NCBI GenBank assembly: GCA_038244535.1
Contig: JBBRTJ010000035.1
Location: forward strand, 1 to 32,605
DNA: 32,605 bases
Direction of reading: 5' to 3'
Source: JBBRTJ01 sp038244535
GTDB lineage: Bacteria > Actinomycetota > Acidimicrobiia > Acidimicrobiales > Ilumatobacteraceae
Below are positions 23,401-31,193 of the stretch, one piece after another. The position numbers and the translations under genes were made by a program. Under the pieces are notes generated by a model. It worked only from the letters and a program-made list of their open reading frames with translations. It ran no database searches and was not told the DNA's origin. Within the stretch, counting starts at the first letter, position 1. The number at the start of each line of letters is the position of its first letter.

Positions 23401-24952
23401 TGACCGCCAGCCGCTTCGATCCCTCCCGGGCCCGCACCCGCCCGCCGACCCGGTCCCACACGATGCGAGCCCGCAGCTCGCCGAACTCCTCGCTCGGGTA
23501 ACGCCCGGCCAGCAGGTCGAGCACGGCGCCGAGCACCTCGTCGGACAGTTCGGCGAAGCACGCGCACCGCCGCACCACCGCCGTCAGCTCGGCCACGTCC
23601 CACTCGTCGACCGCGGTCATGGCCACGATCTGCTGGGCGAGCACGTCGAGCGGGTTGCGCAGGTAGCGAGTCGACTCGATGAGGCCGTCGCGCATGCGCT
23701 GCACGACCACGGCTGCTTCGAGCAGGTCGCCCCGGTGCTTCGGGTAGATGCTGCCCTTGCTCGCCTCGCCCACCGAGTGGCCCGCCCGCCCGATGCGCTG
23801 CAACCCCCGGCTCACCGCACCGGGCGACTCGACCTGGATCACGAGGTCGACGGCACCCATGTCGATGCCGAGCTCGAGGCTGCTGGTGGCGACCAGCCCC
23901 CGCAGCTCGCCCCGCTTCAGCTGGTCCTCGATCAGCACGCGCTGCTCACGGGCCAACGAGCCGTGGTGGGCCCGCACCAGATCGGGGCCGCCGGGCTCGA
24001 CCAGCCCCTCGCTCTCGGCCAGCTCGTTGAGCTTGGCCGCGATGCGCTCGGCCAGCCGTCGGGCGTTGCAGAAGATGATCGTGCTGCGATGGGCCAGCAC
24101 CTGTTCGAGGATGCGGGGGTAGACGCTCGGCCAGATCGAGGTGCGGGCCTGCCCGCCGGCCGATGCCGGGCCGCTGACCGGCCCCTCGACGGCCTGGCCG
24201 ACGGTGCCCATGTCCTCGATCGGCACGATGACCTCGACCTCGAGCGGCTTGCGCACCCCGGCATCGACGATGGCCACCGGCCTCGCTTCGCCGGGGGCGG
24301 CGAAGCCCCCGAGGAACCGGGCCACCTCTTCGAGGGGGCGCTGCGTGGCCGATAGACCGATCCGCTGGGGCGGCCGGTCACACAGCTCGTCGAGCCGTTC
24401 GAGCGACAGCGCCAGGTGGGCACCCCGCTTGGTCGGCGCCAGCGCGTGGATCTCGTCGATGATGACCGCCTCGACCCCCCGCAGCGTCTCGCGGGCCGCC
24501 GACGTGAGCATCAGGTAGAGGCTCTCGGGCGTGGTGATGAGCAGGTCGGGCGGATGGCGCACGAGGTGGCCGCGGTCTCGGCTCGACGTGTCGCCAGTGC
24601 GCAGCCCGACCACCGGCTCGACGAACGGCTCGCCGAGGCGCTCGGCCGCCAGCTTGATGCCCATGATCGGCGAGCGCAGGTTCTTCTCGACGTCGAAGGC
24701 CAGTGCCCGCAGTGGCGACAGGTACAGAAGGCGGGTGCGATGGTGCTTGTCGTCGGGCGTCGGCGAGGTGACGAGCCGGTCGATCCCCCACAGGAAGGCG
24801 GCCAGCGTCTTGCCCGAACCGGTGGGGGCCAGGATCAAGGTGTGCTCGCCGGCCGAGATCGCCGGCCAGCCCATGGCCTGCGCCGCGGTGGGCTCAGGGA
24901 AGCTGGCCGCGAACCAGGCCCGCACGGCGGGCGAGAAGCGGTCGAGCACCAT
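20462..24952 (-). CDS. lhr: Lhr, large DNA repair helicase
   Basis: This is a 1496-residue superfamily 2 ATP-dependent 3'-5' DNA helicase, close to the roughly 1500 residues of mycobacterial Lhr. Visible motifs are a Q-motif region (FPEPTAAQ), P-loop APTGSGKT (42-49), motif II DEIH (166-169), motif III SATQ (201-204), and motif VI QRIGRAGH (385-392). The winged-helix and Lhr-specific core domains follow, then the long C-terminal region typical of the full-length bacterial form. It acts in DNA repair, in mycobacteria in response to mitomycin damage. ATG 24952 follows TAGCGT by six bases, consistent with a leaderless transcript. The stop is 37 bp from nei, the repair glycosylase in the same operon. 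Confidence 0.95.
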   Translation of the reverse strand: MVLDRFSPAVRAWFAASFPEPTAAQAMGWPAISAGEHTLILAPTGSGKTLAAFLWGIDRLVTSPTPDDKHHRTRLLYLSPLRALAFDVEKNLRSPIMGIKLAAERLGEPFVEPVVGLRTGDTSSRDRGHLVRHPPDLLITTPESLYLMLTSAARETLRGVEAVIIDEIHALAPTKRGAHLALSLERLDELCDRPPQRIGLSATQRPLEEVARFLGGFAAPGEARPVAIVDAGVRKPLEVEVIVPIEDMGTVGQAVEGPVSGPASAGGQARTSIWPSVYPRILEQVLAHRSTIIFCNARRLAERIAAKLNELAESEGLVEPGGPDLVRAHHGSLAREQRVLIEDQLKRGELRGLVATSSLELGIDMGAVDLVIQVESPGAVSRGLQRIGRAGHSVGEASKGSIYPKHRGDLLEAAVVVQRMRDGLIESTRYLRNPLDVLAQQIVAMTAVDEWDVAELTAVVRRCACFAELSDEVLGAVLDLLAGRYPSEEFGELRARIVWDRVGGRVRAREGSKRLAVTSGGTIPDRGLFGVFLPDGTRVGELDEEMVYESRAGETFLLGASTWRIEDITFERVVVTPAPGQPGKMPFWHGDRPGRPLELGRALGAFVREIRALDEPAALARLMEGHGLDAFAAGNVVRYLADQADAAGAVPDDRTVVVERFRDEIGDWRVCVLTPFGSPVHAPWAMALQVRLLERHDLPIEVMWSDDGIVIRLPEAVDDLPTQELMIEPEDIEELVLSALPSTALFSSRFRECAARALLLPRRRPDRRTPLWQQRQRAADLLNVAAKYPSFPILLEASRECLQDVFDVPALRSVLEDLRSRRIRMVAVDTPRPSPFAQSLLFGWIAAYMYEGDAPLAERRAAALALDRDLLRDLLGAEELRELLDADVLADLELELQCLVDGRGARSADELHDLLRRLGDLSLADLDVRVADGAPPGSASVWADQLVAERRAVAVRVAGDDRVAAAEDAARYRDALGTALPLGLPRAFTEPVERPLEQLVLRYARTHGPFHAVDVARRFGTTVERVAGALVALEGDGHVVRGEFRPGGVEREWCADDVLRQLRRRSLASLRREVEPVEPAAFARFLPQWQGVGADRRGLDALVEAIGVLQGAALPASTLDTEVLPARVNGYRPADLDALCTSGDLVWVGAGGLGSSDGKVRLYFRDQVHLLAVGSAPAAGDDDRPSAPLHEALRAHLRDRGASFWSGLLAAAPGATEAEVLASLWDLVWAGEVTNDSLAPLRAIVSGGGSSGGGAGARARTAARPRSRPRPGRLTRIGPPAGAGRWSLVAPLLDPPPTATEAAHARALQLLERHGVVTREAVLAEGVEGGFTAVYGVLKVLEERGQVRRGYFVAGLGAAQFALPGSVDRLRTAREPIKDDPPIALAATDPAQPYGAALSWPATDGRPARSAAALVVLHHGEPVAWLDRRGHHLVTFPRSSDDLAWAELLVGLVKDGRFRSLEIRKADGLPIADSRWLEPLRRVGFVDGYKGLVRRG

Positions 24953-24958
24953 GGGTGC

Positions 24959-24964
24959 ACGCTA
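24959..24964 (-). promoter_or_regulatory. Leaderless -10 box for lhr-nei
   Basis: TAGCGT on the minus strand is six bases before ATG 24952, and no ribosome site is present. This fits transcription starting at or next to the start codon. Confidence 0.5.
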
Positions 24965-25019
24965 CCGACGGGGCGCGCGAGGGTTTCCGCCGGGCCGTGG
25001 ACCGGCCGCCAGGAGAGCC

Positions 25020-25460
25020 TCAGCCCACCACCAGCGGCTGCACCATCGCCCGTGCGAAGTGGTCGTCGAGGTTGCACACCAGCACGTAGCGGCCCTTGGG
25101 CAGCGTGACGGTCAGCTGGCCGGTGCCCCCGGGCGCGATCGTGGCGCTCTCGCTAAGGGTCGTCTGCCCGGCGCCGGCAGTGTCGAACTGGCCCTTGGCG
25201 TTCTTGGGAAGTTGGTTGATCGCCAGGTCGGTGCGTGACACGAGCATCGAATGGCTGGCCTTGCCCCGGTTCGTCATCTGGAACGTGACGATCCCCGGCT
25301 TGACCTGACCGGAGGTCAGGATGTCGTAGTCGACGAGCCGGGTGGGCACCGAGATCGGTGTCGTCGGCGTGGCCGAACCGCCCGATCCACCACACGCGGC
25401 CGCCCCTGTCACCGCAGCGGCAAGCACGCCCACCAGGGCGAAGCGTCGCAACCGGCTCAC
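25020..25460 (-). CDS. Cupredoxin-like copper-binding lipoprotein
   Basis: This 146-residue secreted protein begins with a basic N-terminus (SRLRRF) and a hydrophobic stretch ending in C23 within TGAAACGGSGG. This is a probable lipoprotein signal, although the lipobox is alanine-rich rather than the usual Leu at -3. The mature part is a cupredoxin fold with a full type 1 copper set: H70 (ASHSM), C129, H134 and M139 in the C-x4-H-x4-M spacing. It may carry electrons or hold copper at the outer membrane face. GTG 25460 is the start; an upstream open frame is non-coding. It is divergent from the DtxR-type regulator, 39 bp apart, so metal-dependent control is likely. Confidence 0.82.
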   Translation of the reverse strand: MSRLRRFALVGVLAAAVTGAAACGGSGGSATPTTPISVPTRLVDYDILTSGQVKPGIVTFQMTNRGKASHSMLVSRTDLAINQLPKNAKGQFDTAGAGQTTLSESATIAPGGTGQLTVTLPKGRYVLVCNLDDHFARAMVQPLVVG

Positions 25461-25487
25461 GGCTGACCCACCCGCGCGCCCCGCCGG

Positions 25488-25493
25488 TACGCT
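25488..25493 (+). promoter_or_regulatory. Leaderless -10 box for the DtxR-family gene
   Basis: TACGCT ends six bases before ATG 25500 with no ribosome site between. The short gap to the divergent lipoprotein gene means the two promoters overlap or interact. Confidence 0.55.
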
Positions 25494-25499
25494 GCCCCG

Positions 25500-26159
25500 A
25501 TGGTCGTCGGCGAGTACCACCCCGCGTTCGAGGAGTACTGCGAGACGATCTTTGAGCTGCGCGAGGACGACATCGACGTCATCCAGGCCCGCATCGCCGA
25601 GCGCATGGGCGTCTCGCGGCCGGCCGTGTCCGAGATGATCAAGCGGATGGAGGGCGAAGGGCTGGTCACCGCGACCCGCACCGCCATCAAGCTCACCACC
25701 ACAGGGCGGTCGTTGGCCGAGAGCATCGTGCGGCGCCACCGGCTGGCCGAGCGCTTCCTGACCGACATCCTCGGCCTGTCGTGGGCCGACGCCCACCGCG
25801 AAGCGGGCAAGTGGGAGCACGTCCTGAGCGACGCCGTCGAGGCCGCCATGGACCGGGTGCTCGGTTCGCCTACGACCTGCCCGCACGGCAACCCCATCCC
25901 CGGCTCCGAGTACGTGGCGCCGGACGCGCATCGCCTGTCCGACCTCGGCGTCGGGAAGCACTTCACGGTCAGCCGCATCCCCGAAGAGCTCGAGTTCGCC
26001 CCCGGCCTGCTCGAGTTCCTCGAAGACTCGGCGATCCTGCCGGGGCGCTCGGGCACGGTGACCGCCGCCTCGCCCGACGGCACCATCACGGTCGAGATCG
26101 ACGGGCGCCACATCGGCGTCGGCTCGTTCGCCAGCACGCGGATCCTCGTCACCGCCTGA
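25500..26159 (+). CDS. DtxR/MntR-family metal-dependent regulator
   Basis: This 219-residue metalloregulator has an N-terminal winged helix with ARIAERMGVSRPAVSEMIKRM (about 31-51), a dimerisation and metal-binding domain with RRHRLAERFLTDILG and a conserved CPHGNPIPG segment, and a C-terminal SH3-like domain ending GVGSFASTRILV. This three-domain form matches IdeR/DtxR rather than the two-domain MntR, so iron or manganese is the likely effector. The gene sits between the copper lipoprotein and the bfd-bfr operon, and probably regulates iron genes here; that link rests on position only. It is convergent with bfr, 23 bp apart. Confidence 0.85.
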   Translation: MVVGEYHPAFEEYCETIFELREDDIDVIQARIAERMGVSRPAVSEMIKRMEGEGLVTATRTAIKLTTTGRSLAESIVRRHRLAERFLTDILGLSWADAHREAGKWEHVLSDAVEAAMDRVLGSPTTCPHGNPIPGSEYVAPDAHRLSDLGVGKHFTVSRIPEELEFAPGLLEFLEDSAILPGRSGTVTAASPDGTITVEIDGRHIGVGSFASTRILVTA

Positions 26160-26182
26160 CCCTGACCCACGTAGCAGCCTGC

Positions 26183-26653
26183 TCAGTCGTGGAGCTGCTG
26201 GCTCAGGTAGTTCTCGATGCCGACGCGAGCGATCGCCTCCTGCTGGGTCTCCAGCCAGTCGACGTGCTCCTCCTCGCTCACCAAGATGCGCTCGAGCAGG
26301 TCGCGGCTGCCGTAGTCGCCCAGTTCGAGGCACAGCGCCACGCCTCGGCGCAGCCGCTCGAGGGCCACGACTTCGAGGGCCAGGTCGAGCGCGAACTGCT
26401 CGACCACGTCCTCGCCGATCGTGATCCCGCTCATGCGCTGCAGGTTGGGGAGGCCGTCGAGGTACAAGATCCGCTCGATGAGCGCCTCGGCGTGCTTCAT
26501 CTCGTCGATCGACTCGCCCCGCACGTAGTCGGCCAGTCGATCGAAGCCCCAGTGGCCACACAGCTTGGCGTGGAGGAAGTACTGGTTGATCGCCGTCAAC
26601 TCGCCCGTGAGGACCTCGTTGAGCAGCTCAATGATGCTGGGGTCGCCTTGCAT
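26183..26653 (-). CDS. bfr: Bacterioferritin
   Basis: This 156-residue haem-containing iron storage protein assembles into a 24-subunit shell. All ferroxidase ligands are present: E18, E51, H54, E94, E127 and H130. The haem ligand M52 is in IDEMKHAE, so it is a true bacterioferritin rather than plain ferritin. The sequence matches the family across its whole length. It starts nine bases after the bfd stop, so the two form an operon (bfd then bfr). This pairing couples iron storage with the ferredoxin that releases iron by reducing the haem. Confidence 0.96.
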   Translation of the reverse strand: MQGDPSIIELLNEVLTGELTAINQYFLHAKLCGHWGFDRLADYVRGESIDEMKHAEALIERILYLDGLPNLQRMSGITIGEDVVEQFALDLALEVVALERLRRGVALCLELGDYGSRDLLERILVSEEEHVDWLETQQEAIARVGIENYLSQQLHD

Positions 26654-26662
26654 GGGGTGAAC

Positions 26663-26860
26663 CTACTGCCGAGCCGAGGCTCCCGTGAGCAAGCCGTCGA
26701 GCGCCGTCTCGATCACCCGGCACACGCTGTCGGTGCAACCGCCGCAGCTCGTAGTGGCCAGGTTCACCTCGGACACGTCAGCCAGCGAGCGGGCCCCCTC
26801 GTGCACGGCGGCGCGGATCGCCCGGTCAGTCACCTCGTGGCAGTGACACAGAAGCGCCAT
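26663..26860 (-). CDS. bfd: Bacterioferritin-associated ferredoxin
   Basis: This 65-residue [2Fe-2S] protein has a C5-x-C7 pair near the start (LLCHCHE) and a CGGC pair about 33 residues later, the four-cysteine arrangement of the Bfd/BFD-like domain. It passes electrons to bacterioferritin to release stored iron and is coded immediately upstream of bfr. ATG 26860 is preceded by TAACAT with seven bases between, suggesting a leaderless transcript; GTG 26866 in frame is also possible. The promoter overlaps a weak IdeR-like box, so expression may fall when iron is plentiful (inference). Confidence 0.9.
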   Translation of the reverse strand: MALLCHCHEVTDRAIRAAVHEGARSLADVSEVNLATTSCGGCTDSVCRVIETALDGLLTGASARQ

Positions 26861-26867
26861 GGACACG

Positions 26868-26889
26868 ATGTTAGGCAGGCCGAACTTCG
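26868..26889 (-). promoter_or_regulatory. bfd promoter with a weak IdeR-box-like sequence
   Basis: On the minus strand TAACAT (26868-26873) lies seven bases before ATG 26860, with a possible -35 TTGCCG 18 bp upstream. Read on the plus strand, 26871-26889 begins TTAGG and matches 11 of 19 bases of the consensus IdeR box, which is weak. A palindrome CCGAA-C-TTCGG occupies 26880-26890 in the spacer. Regulation by the nearby DtxR protein is possible but unproven. Confidence 0.4.
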
Positions 26890-26935
26890 GACGGCAACCC
26901 CACCGGACCAGGTTCGTCGGGCGCACCATCACCCG

Positions 26936-26941
26936 TAGGCT
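26936..26941 (+). promoter_or_regulatory. Leaderless -10 box for the second nitroreductase
   Basis: TAGGCT ends seven bases before ATG 26949, with no ribosome site. It is the same hexamer and spacing as for the winged-helix regulator. Confidence 0.55.
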
Positions 26942-26948
26942 CCGCGGC

Positions 26949-27515
26949 ATGGATGAGCGGTCGGCGGTCGAGCAGGTCATCACCGGGCGCCGCACCAACC
27001 TGCGCGTGGACCCCCAGCGATTGGTACCCGTCGAGGTGGTCGATGAGCTGTGCGCGCTCGCGGTGTGGGCCCCCAACCACAAGGGCACCGAGCCGTGGCG
27101 CTTCGCCCTGTTCACCGGTGCCGGTCGGGCTCGCCTCGGAGCGGCCCTGGCCGACGGGATGGTGGCCGCCGGCATGACCGACGAGGCCAAGCTGGCCAAG
27201 GCCCGAACCAAGTACCTGCGGGCGCCGGCGGTGCTGGTCGTGGCGTGCGTCGGCAACGTCGACGACCCCCACCGCCATGCCGAAGACCGCGACGCCGTCG
27301 CCGCCGCGGTGCAGACCCTCTTGCTCGGTGCGACCGCCATGGGCCTGGCGTCGTTCTGGTCGAGCGCGCACCCCGCCGCGTTGGGCGAGGTCAAGGTCCT
27401 GGCCGGCTGGGCGCCGGCCGACGACGTGGTGGCGCTCGTCTACCTGGGCTGGCCGATCGGCGACGTCCATGTCCCAGCTCGTTCGGCCCCGCAGCTCACC
27501 GTCATCGACACCTGA
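26949..27515 (+). CDS. Nitroreductase-family protein
   Basis: This 188-residue FMN oxidoreductase of the nitroreductase fold has VITGRRTNLRV near the start, APNHKGTEPWRFALFTG (about 38-54) as the FMN-binding segment, and a C-terminal region with LLLGATAMGLASFWSS and YLGWPIGD. The family is widespread and includes nitro and enone reductases as well as enzymes of coenzyme metabolism; the exact reaction is not visible. It shares little detailed sequence with the nitroreductase at 312, so the two are not a recent duplication. It is divergent from bfd with an 88-bp gap. Confidence 0.85.
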   Translation: MDERSAVEQVITGRRTNLRVDPQRLVPVEVVDELCALAVWAPNHKGTEPWRFALFTGAGRARLGAALADGMVAAGMTDEAKLAKARTKYLRAPAVLVVACVGNVDDPHRHAEDRDAVAAAVQTLLLGATAMGLASFWSSAHPAALGEVKVLAGWAPADDVVALVYLGWPIGDVHVPARSAPQLTVIDT

Positions 27516-27762
27516 CCCCATTCGGTGTGGGTCGCAGGTGACCTGCAGGACGCGCCAACGACCATCATCGCTGGATGGTCCGCCCGAGCTTTGTGTCGCG
27601 ACGTTGCTGCTCTACGACAACGTCGCGACGCAAAGCGACTGCGGCAGCGGCCCTACGAGCACGTAGCCATGTCCTGGTCACAGACGACCGCTCGAAGCGT
27701 TGGAGAGCACGTCGCCAGCACACCCTGGGCTGGCAAGCACGACGTCGACCCGGCCGGCACGT
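27516..27762. other. 247-bp gap between convergent genes
   Basis: No gene is evident. The gap holds a small palindrome GCAGGT-G-ACCTGC (27534-27546) and the second 47-bp hairpin element (27589-27635). Nothing else stands out from 27636 to 27762. Confidence 0.6.
27589..27635. repeat. Dispersed 47-bp hairpin element, copy 2
   Basis: Arms 27589-27606 and 27618-27635 pair over 18 positions with a single G-T wobble and enclose the loop CTGCTCTACGA. It matches copy 1 (19303-19349) in the opposite orientation at 44 of 47 bases. It lies between two genes whose 3' ends face each other, which suits a bidirectional transcription end or a REP-type element. Confidence 0.88.
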
Positions 27763-29916
27763 TCAGTCGTTCAGCGCCGATGGCAGCGGCTCGGCGTGCA
27801 CGACGGTCAGGCGCTTGGTGGCCCGGGTGAGCGCGACGTAGAGCGCTCGCAGGCCCTGGGGCTCCTCGGCCACGATGCGGCCCGGCTCGACCACGACCAC
27901 GCCGTCGAGCTCGAGGCCCTTGACCAGCGACACCGGCACCAACGTGACGGGGTGATCGAGCCCGACCCGGCTCGCTTCAGCGATGTCGAGCCCACGGCCG
28001 ACCAGCTCGGCGGCGAGCAGACCGGCCAGCGAGTTGGGCACGACCACGGCGACGTTTCCGCCCACGGAGGCATCGACTTCCTCGACCGCAGCAACGACCG
28101 CGGCCGCCAAGCCCGCCGCACCGCCGGAGACGGCCACCACCCGGGGCGACTCGCCTTGGCGCACCGAGGTGGGCGGCTCCATGCCCGGCATCGCCTCGCG
28201 CAGCACTCGGGCGGCCAGCTCCATCGACTGGGCCGGGATGCGATAGCCGACGGTGAGCTCGGTCACCCGGGCCGGCTTGCGGTCGGGCAGGTGGGCGAGC
28301 ACGTCGTCCCAGTGGCGGGGGGCGTGGGGGCCGGTGGCCTGAGCGATGTCGCCGACCACGGTCATCGACCCGTTGAGCGAACGACGGGCCGTCATCCTCA
28401 GCTGCATGGGCGTGAGGTCCTGCACCTCGTCGACCACGATGTGGCCGTAGGTGCGGATCTCCTCTTCCTCGTTGAGCTTGCCGCCCTTGACCGGCTTGGG
28501 GCCGAGCTCGTAGCGGGCCTCGTCGAGCAGCGCGATGTCGCCGTCGCTGAAGCGCACCTCGCCCAGCTCGGCCGTGCGGGGCCGGTGCAGGGCGGTCAGC
28601 TCGTCCTCGGACAGCCAGCGCGACCCGGCCAGGCGCAGGAGGGCCATCGACCCGTAGAGGTCGTGGAGGAGCTGCGCCGGCGTGAGGACCGGCCACATCC
28701 GCTCGAGGGCGACGCGCACCTGGTCGTCGTGGCGCAGACGCTCGCGCACCACGTCGGCCGAGATCTCGTCACGGCTGGAGGCCGCCAGGGCCGCCCACAG
28801 CTCGGCTTCGACGAAGCGGCGCCCGGCGTTGTGGCGGCGATAGCGGCGGCGGGCGGCGTGCACGATGCGCTCGCTCTCGGCGACGCGCAGGCGCAGGCTC
28901 TGGAGCCCGAACGGCACGACGAGATCGGTCTTGAGGGCTCGCTGGCGGTCCCGGATCGCCTTGTCGATGACCCGGGCGGTGCGCACGTCGCCCTTGACCC
29001 GGGCCCCGAGGGGCGAGTCGACGGCCCCGAAGCGCACGTCAGGCACGAGGTCGGCCAGCACGACCTGCTCGACCCCGGCCTCGCCCAGGCTCGGCAGCAC
29101 CTGGTCGATGTAGCGCAGGAACACGCGGTTGGGCCCGATGACCAGCACGCCCTGGTCTTCGAGCGGGAAGCGGAACGTGTAGAGCAGGTAGGCAGCGCGG
29201 TGGAGGGCGACCACGGTCTTGCCCGTGCCCGGCCCGCCCTGGACCACCAGGACCCCGGCCTGGGGGCTGCGGATGATCTGGTCCTGCTCGGCCTGGATGG
29301 TGGCCACGATGTCGCCAAGGGTGCCGGTGCGGTTGGCCTCGAGGGCGGCGAGCAGCGTCGAGTACCCGCGGATGCCCTCGGGGGCCTCGCCACTGACCCC
29401 GATGTGGCCCTCGCCGAACAGCTCGTCCTCGATGCCCAGCAGCTCGCGGCCCTTGACCATGAAGTGCCGCCGGCGCACCAGGCCCATGGGCTCGCGCCCA
29501 GTGGCTCGGTAGAACGGCTCGGCCACCGGCGCCCGCCAGTCGACCACCACCGGATCGCGCTGGTCGTCAGACACGGCCAGCCGCCCGATGTGGAAGGTCT
29601 CGACCGGCACCGACTCGGTGTCGTGGCCGTTGCCGTTGCCGAGCTCGGCCGCAGGGACCGCACTGCCTTCCAGCTGCGGATGGCGGTCGATGCGGCCGAA
29701 CACGAGCGCGGCGTCGCGCAGATCGAGCTGCGTCAGGCGCGTTCGGAGGTTCTCCTCGAGCACCTCGGTCTCGTAGCGGGCCTGGTGGGTCCCGCCCCGG
29801 CCCGTCTCGGTGAGGGTGCGGAGGCGCCAAGCCGCCTCGCGGCTGCGCTCCAAGCAGGCGTACGCGTGGTCGAGGTAGGCCTGCTCAGCGACGAGATCTG
29901 GGTGGTGCGTCGTCAT
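27763..29916 (-). CDS. HelD-like UvrD-family ATPase (RNA polymerase recycling)
   Basis: This 717-residue superfamily 1 ATPase has a coiled N-terminal region (YLDHAYACLERSREAAWRLR), the VVDWRAPVAEPFYRA segment typical of HelD proteins, Walker A GGPGTGKT (227-234), Walker B VVDEVQDLTP and a late LYVALTRATKRL motif. HelD-type enzymes bind RNA polymerase and release stalled complexes; actinobacterial relatives (HelR) can give rifamycin tolerance. ATG 29916 was chosen because the conserved HelD region begins directly there; a GGAG lies about 15 bases upstream and a TAAGGT -10 at 29951-29956. It is divergent from rsgA, 123 bp apart. True UvrD DNA helicase is less likely given the WRAPVAEPFY motif. 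Confidence 0.85.
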   Translation of the reverse strand: MTTHHPDLVAEQAYLDHAYACLERSREAAWRLRTLTETGRGGTHQARYETEVLEENLRTRLTQLDLRDAALVFGRIDRHPQLEGSAVPAAELGNGNGHDTESVPVETFHIGRLAVSDDQRDPVVVDWRAPVAEPFYRATGREPMGLVRRRHFMVKGRELLGIEDELFGEGHIGVSGEAPEGIRGYSTLLAALEANRTGTLGDIVATIQAEQDQIIRSPQAGVLVVQGGPGTGKTVVALHRAAYLLYTFRFPLEDQGVLVIGPNRVFLRYIDQVLPSLGEAGVEQVVLADLVPDVRFGAVDSPLGARVKGDVRTARVIDKAIRDRQRALKTDLVVPFGLQSLRLRVAESERIVHAARRRYRRHNAGRRFVEAELWAALAASSRDEISADVVRERLRHDDQVRVALERMWPVLTPAQLLHDLYGSMALLRLAGSRWLSEDELTALHRPRTAELGEVRFSDGDIALLDEARYELGPKPVKGGKLNEEEEIRTYGHIVVDEVQDLTPMQLRMTARRSLNGSMTVVGDIAQATGPHAPRHWDDVLAHLPDRKPARVTELTVGYRIPAQSMELAARVLREAMPGMEPPTSVRQGESPRVVAVSGGAAGLAAAVVAAVEEVDASVGGNVAVVVPNSLAGLLAAELVGRGLDIAEASRVGLDHPVTLVPVSLVKGLELDGVVVVEPGRIVAEEPQGLRALYVALTRATKRLTVVHAEPLPSALND

Positions 29917-30027
29917 CCAGGGGGTGCGCTCCGTCTGGGGAAGGCCGATCACCTTACCGGCCGCACCTGGCCCAAACGCGAACGCCCCTGGGCCGAATAT
30001 CGCTCGCCGGCGGGTCAGGGTGACTCG

Positions 30028-30033
30028 TACGGT
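30028..30033 (+). promoter_or_regulatory. Leaderless -10 box for rsgA
   Basis: TACGGT ends six bases before GTG 30040, again without a ribosome site. It supports GTG 30040 over the adjacent GTG 30043. Confidence 0.45.
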
Positions 30034-30039
30034 CCGCTC

Positions 30040-31119
30040 GTGGTGCACGGTCCCCCGCATCCTGAGCTGCTGGCGCATGGTTGGAGCGAGCGCGTCGCCG
30101 CACTGGCGGCCGACGCCGTCGCCCACCACAAGCTCGACGGCAGTTGCGAGGTCGCCCGCGTGACCCGCATCGACCGAGACCGGGCCCACGTCGTGACGGC
30201 AGGCGGCCACCGCACCGCATCGGCCCCGGCCCTGCCCGCCGTCGGTGACTGGGTGCTCGTCGAACCGCTCGGCGAACACGACCCGCCATTGGCCGTGCGG
30301 GCCGTCCTCCCCCGCTGGTCGTCGCTCGTGCGCAAGGCCGCCGGCCGAGGCGCCCTCGAGCAGGTGCTGGCCGCCGATGTCGACGTGGTCGCCATCGTCA
30401 TGGGCCTCGACCGGCCGAACCCGTCGCGCCTCGACCGCGAGCTGGTGCTGGCCTGGGAGAGCGGCGCCACGCCCGTCGTGGTGCTGTGCAAGGCCGATGC
30501 CTTCCCCGAGGGGCGCATCGACGAGGTCGTCGACGACGTCGCCCACCACGCGCTCGGGGTCGACGTGATCGTGTCGTCGGCAGTCGATGGGCGCGGCATC
30601 GCCGACCTCGCAGTGCGGCTCCGGCCCGACCGAACCCTGGTGCTGTTCGGGGCGTCGGGCGCCGGCAAGTCGAGCCTGGCCAACGCCCTGCTGCACGAGG
30701 ACCATCAGGACACGGGCCGGGTGCGCATGGTCGACGGCCGCGGCCGGCACACGACGGTGACCCGCGATCTCGTTCCGGTGCCCGGCGGCGGGGTGCTGCT
30801 CGACACGCCAGGACTGCGCGAGGTGGGTTTGTGGGATGCGACCGAAGGGCTGGCCCAGACGTTCGCCGACGTCGAAGCGCTGGCCGCCCGATGCCGCTTC
30901 GCCGACTGCGGGCACCAAAGCGAGCCTGGCTGCTCGGTCAAGGCTGCCATTCGCGACGGCAGCCTCGCCCCCGAACGACTCACGGCCTGGCTGAAGCTGC
31001 AGCGCGAGCTCGACGCCATCCGCCGCCGGGCCGACGCTCGGGCCCAAGCCGACTACCACCGCGCCCTCCAGCGACAAGCCCGCTCCCGTCGCGCCGACCA
31101 GCGCGGCCCCCGCCCCTAG
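30040..31119 (+). CDS. rsgA: Ribosome small subunit-dependent GTPase RsgA
   Basis: This 359-residue circularly permuted GTPase helps mature the 30S ribosomal subunit. The motif order is G4 (CKAD, 150-153), G5 (SSA), G1 (GASGAGKSS, from 204), then G3 (DTPG, 255-258), diagnostic of RsgA. An N-terminal OB-fold precedes it, and a C-terminal zinc site CRFADCGHQSEPGC follows, with a basic tail rich in Arg. GTG 30040 was chosen from the leaderless promoter box TACGGT six bases upstream. It sits divergent from the HelD-like gene, so RNA polymerase recycling and ribosome assembly genes share one intergenic region. Confidence 0.93.
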   Translation: MVHGPPHPELLAHGWSERVAALAADAVAHHKLDGSCEVARVTRIDRDRAHVVTAGGHRTASAPALPAVGDWVLVEPLGEHDPPLAVRAVLPRWSSLVRKAAGRGALEQVLAADVDVVAIVMGLDRPNPSRLDRELVLAWESGATPVVVLCKADAFPEGRIDEVVDDVAHHALGVDVIVSSAVDGRGIADLAVRLRPDRTLVLFGASGAGKSSLANALLHEDHQDTGRVRMVDGRGRHTTVTRDLVPVPGGGVLLDTPGLREVGLWDATEGLAQTFADVEALAARCRFADCGHQSEPGCSVKAAIRDGSLAPERLTAWLKLQRELDAIRRRADARAQADYHRALQRQARSRRADQRGPRP

Positions 31120-31193
31120 ACATCACCTGGCGAAGGGCGTGCCGCCCGGCCCGGCAACCGCGCCGCAACCGGCGGCCATGAGAACATGCGCGG

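Noticed and set aside
21839..24355. Plus-strand frame of 838 codons opposite lhr
   Set aside because: It is a composition-driven shadow of the lhr gene, which has all helicase motifs.
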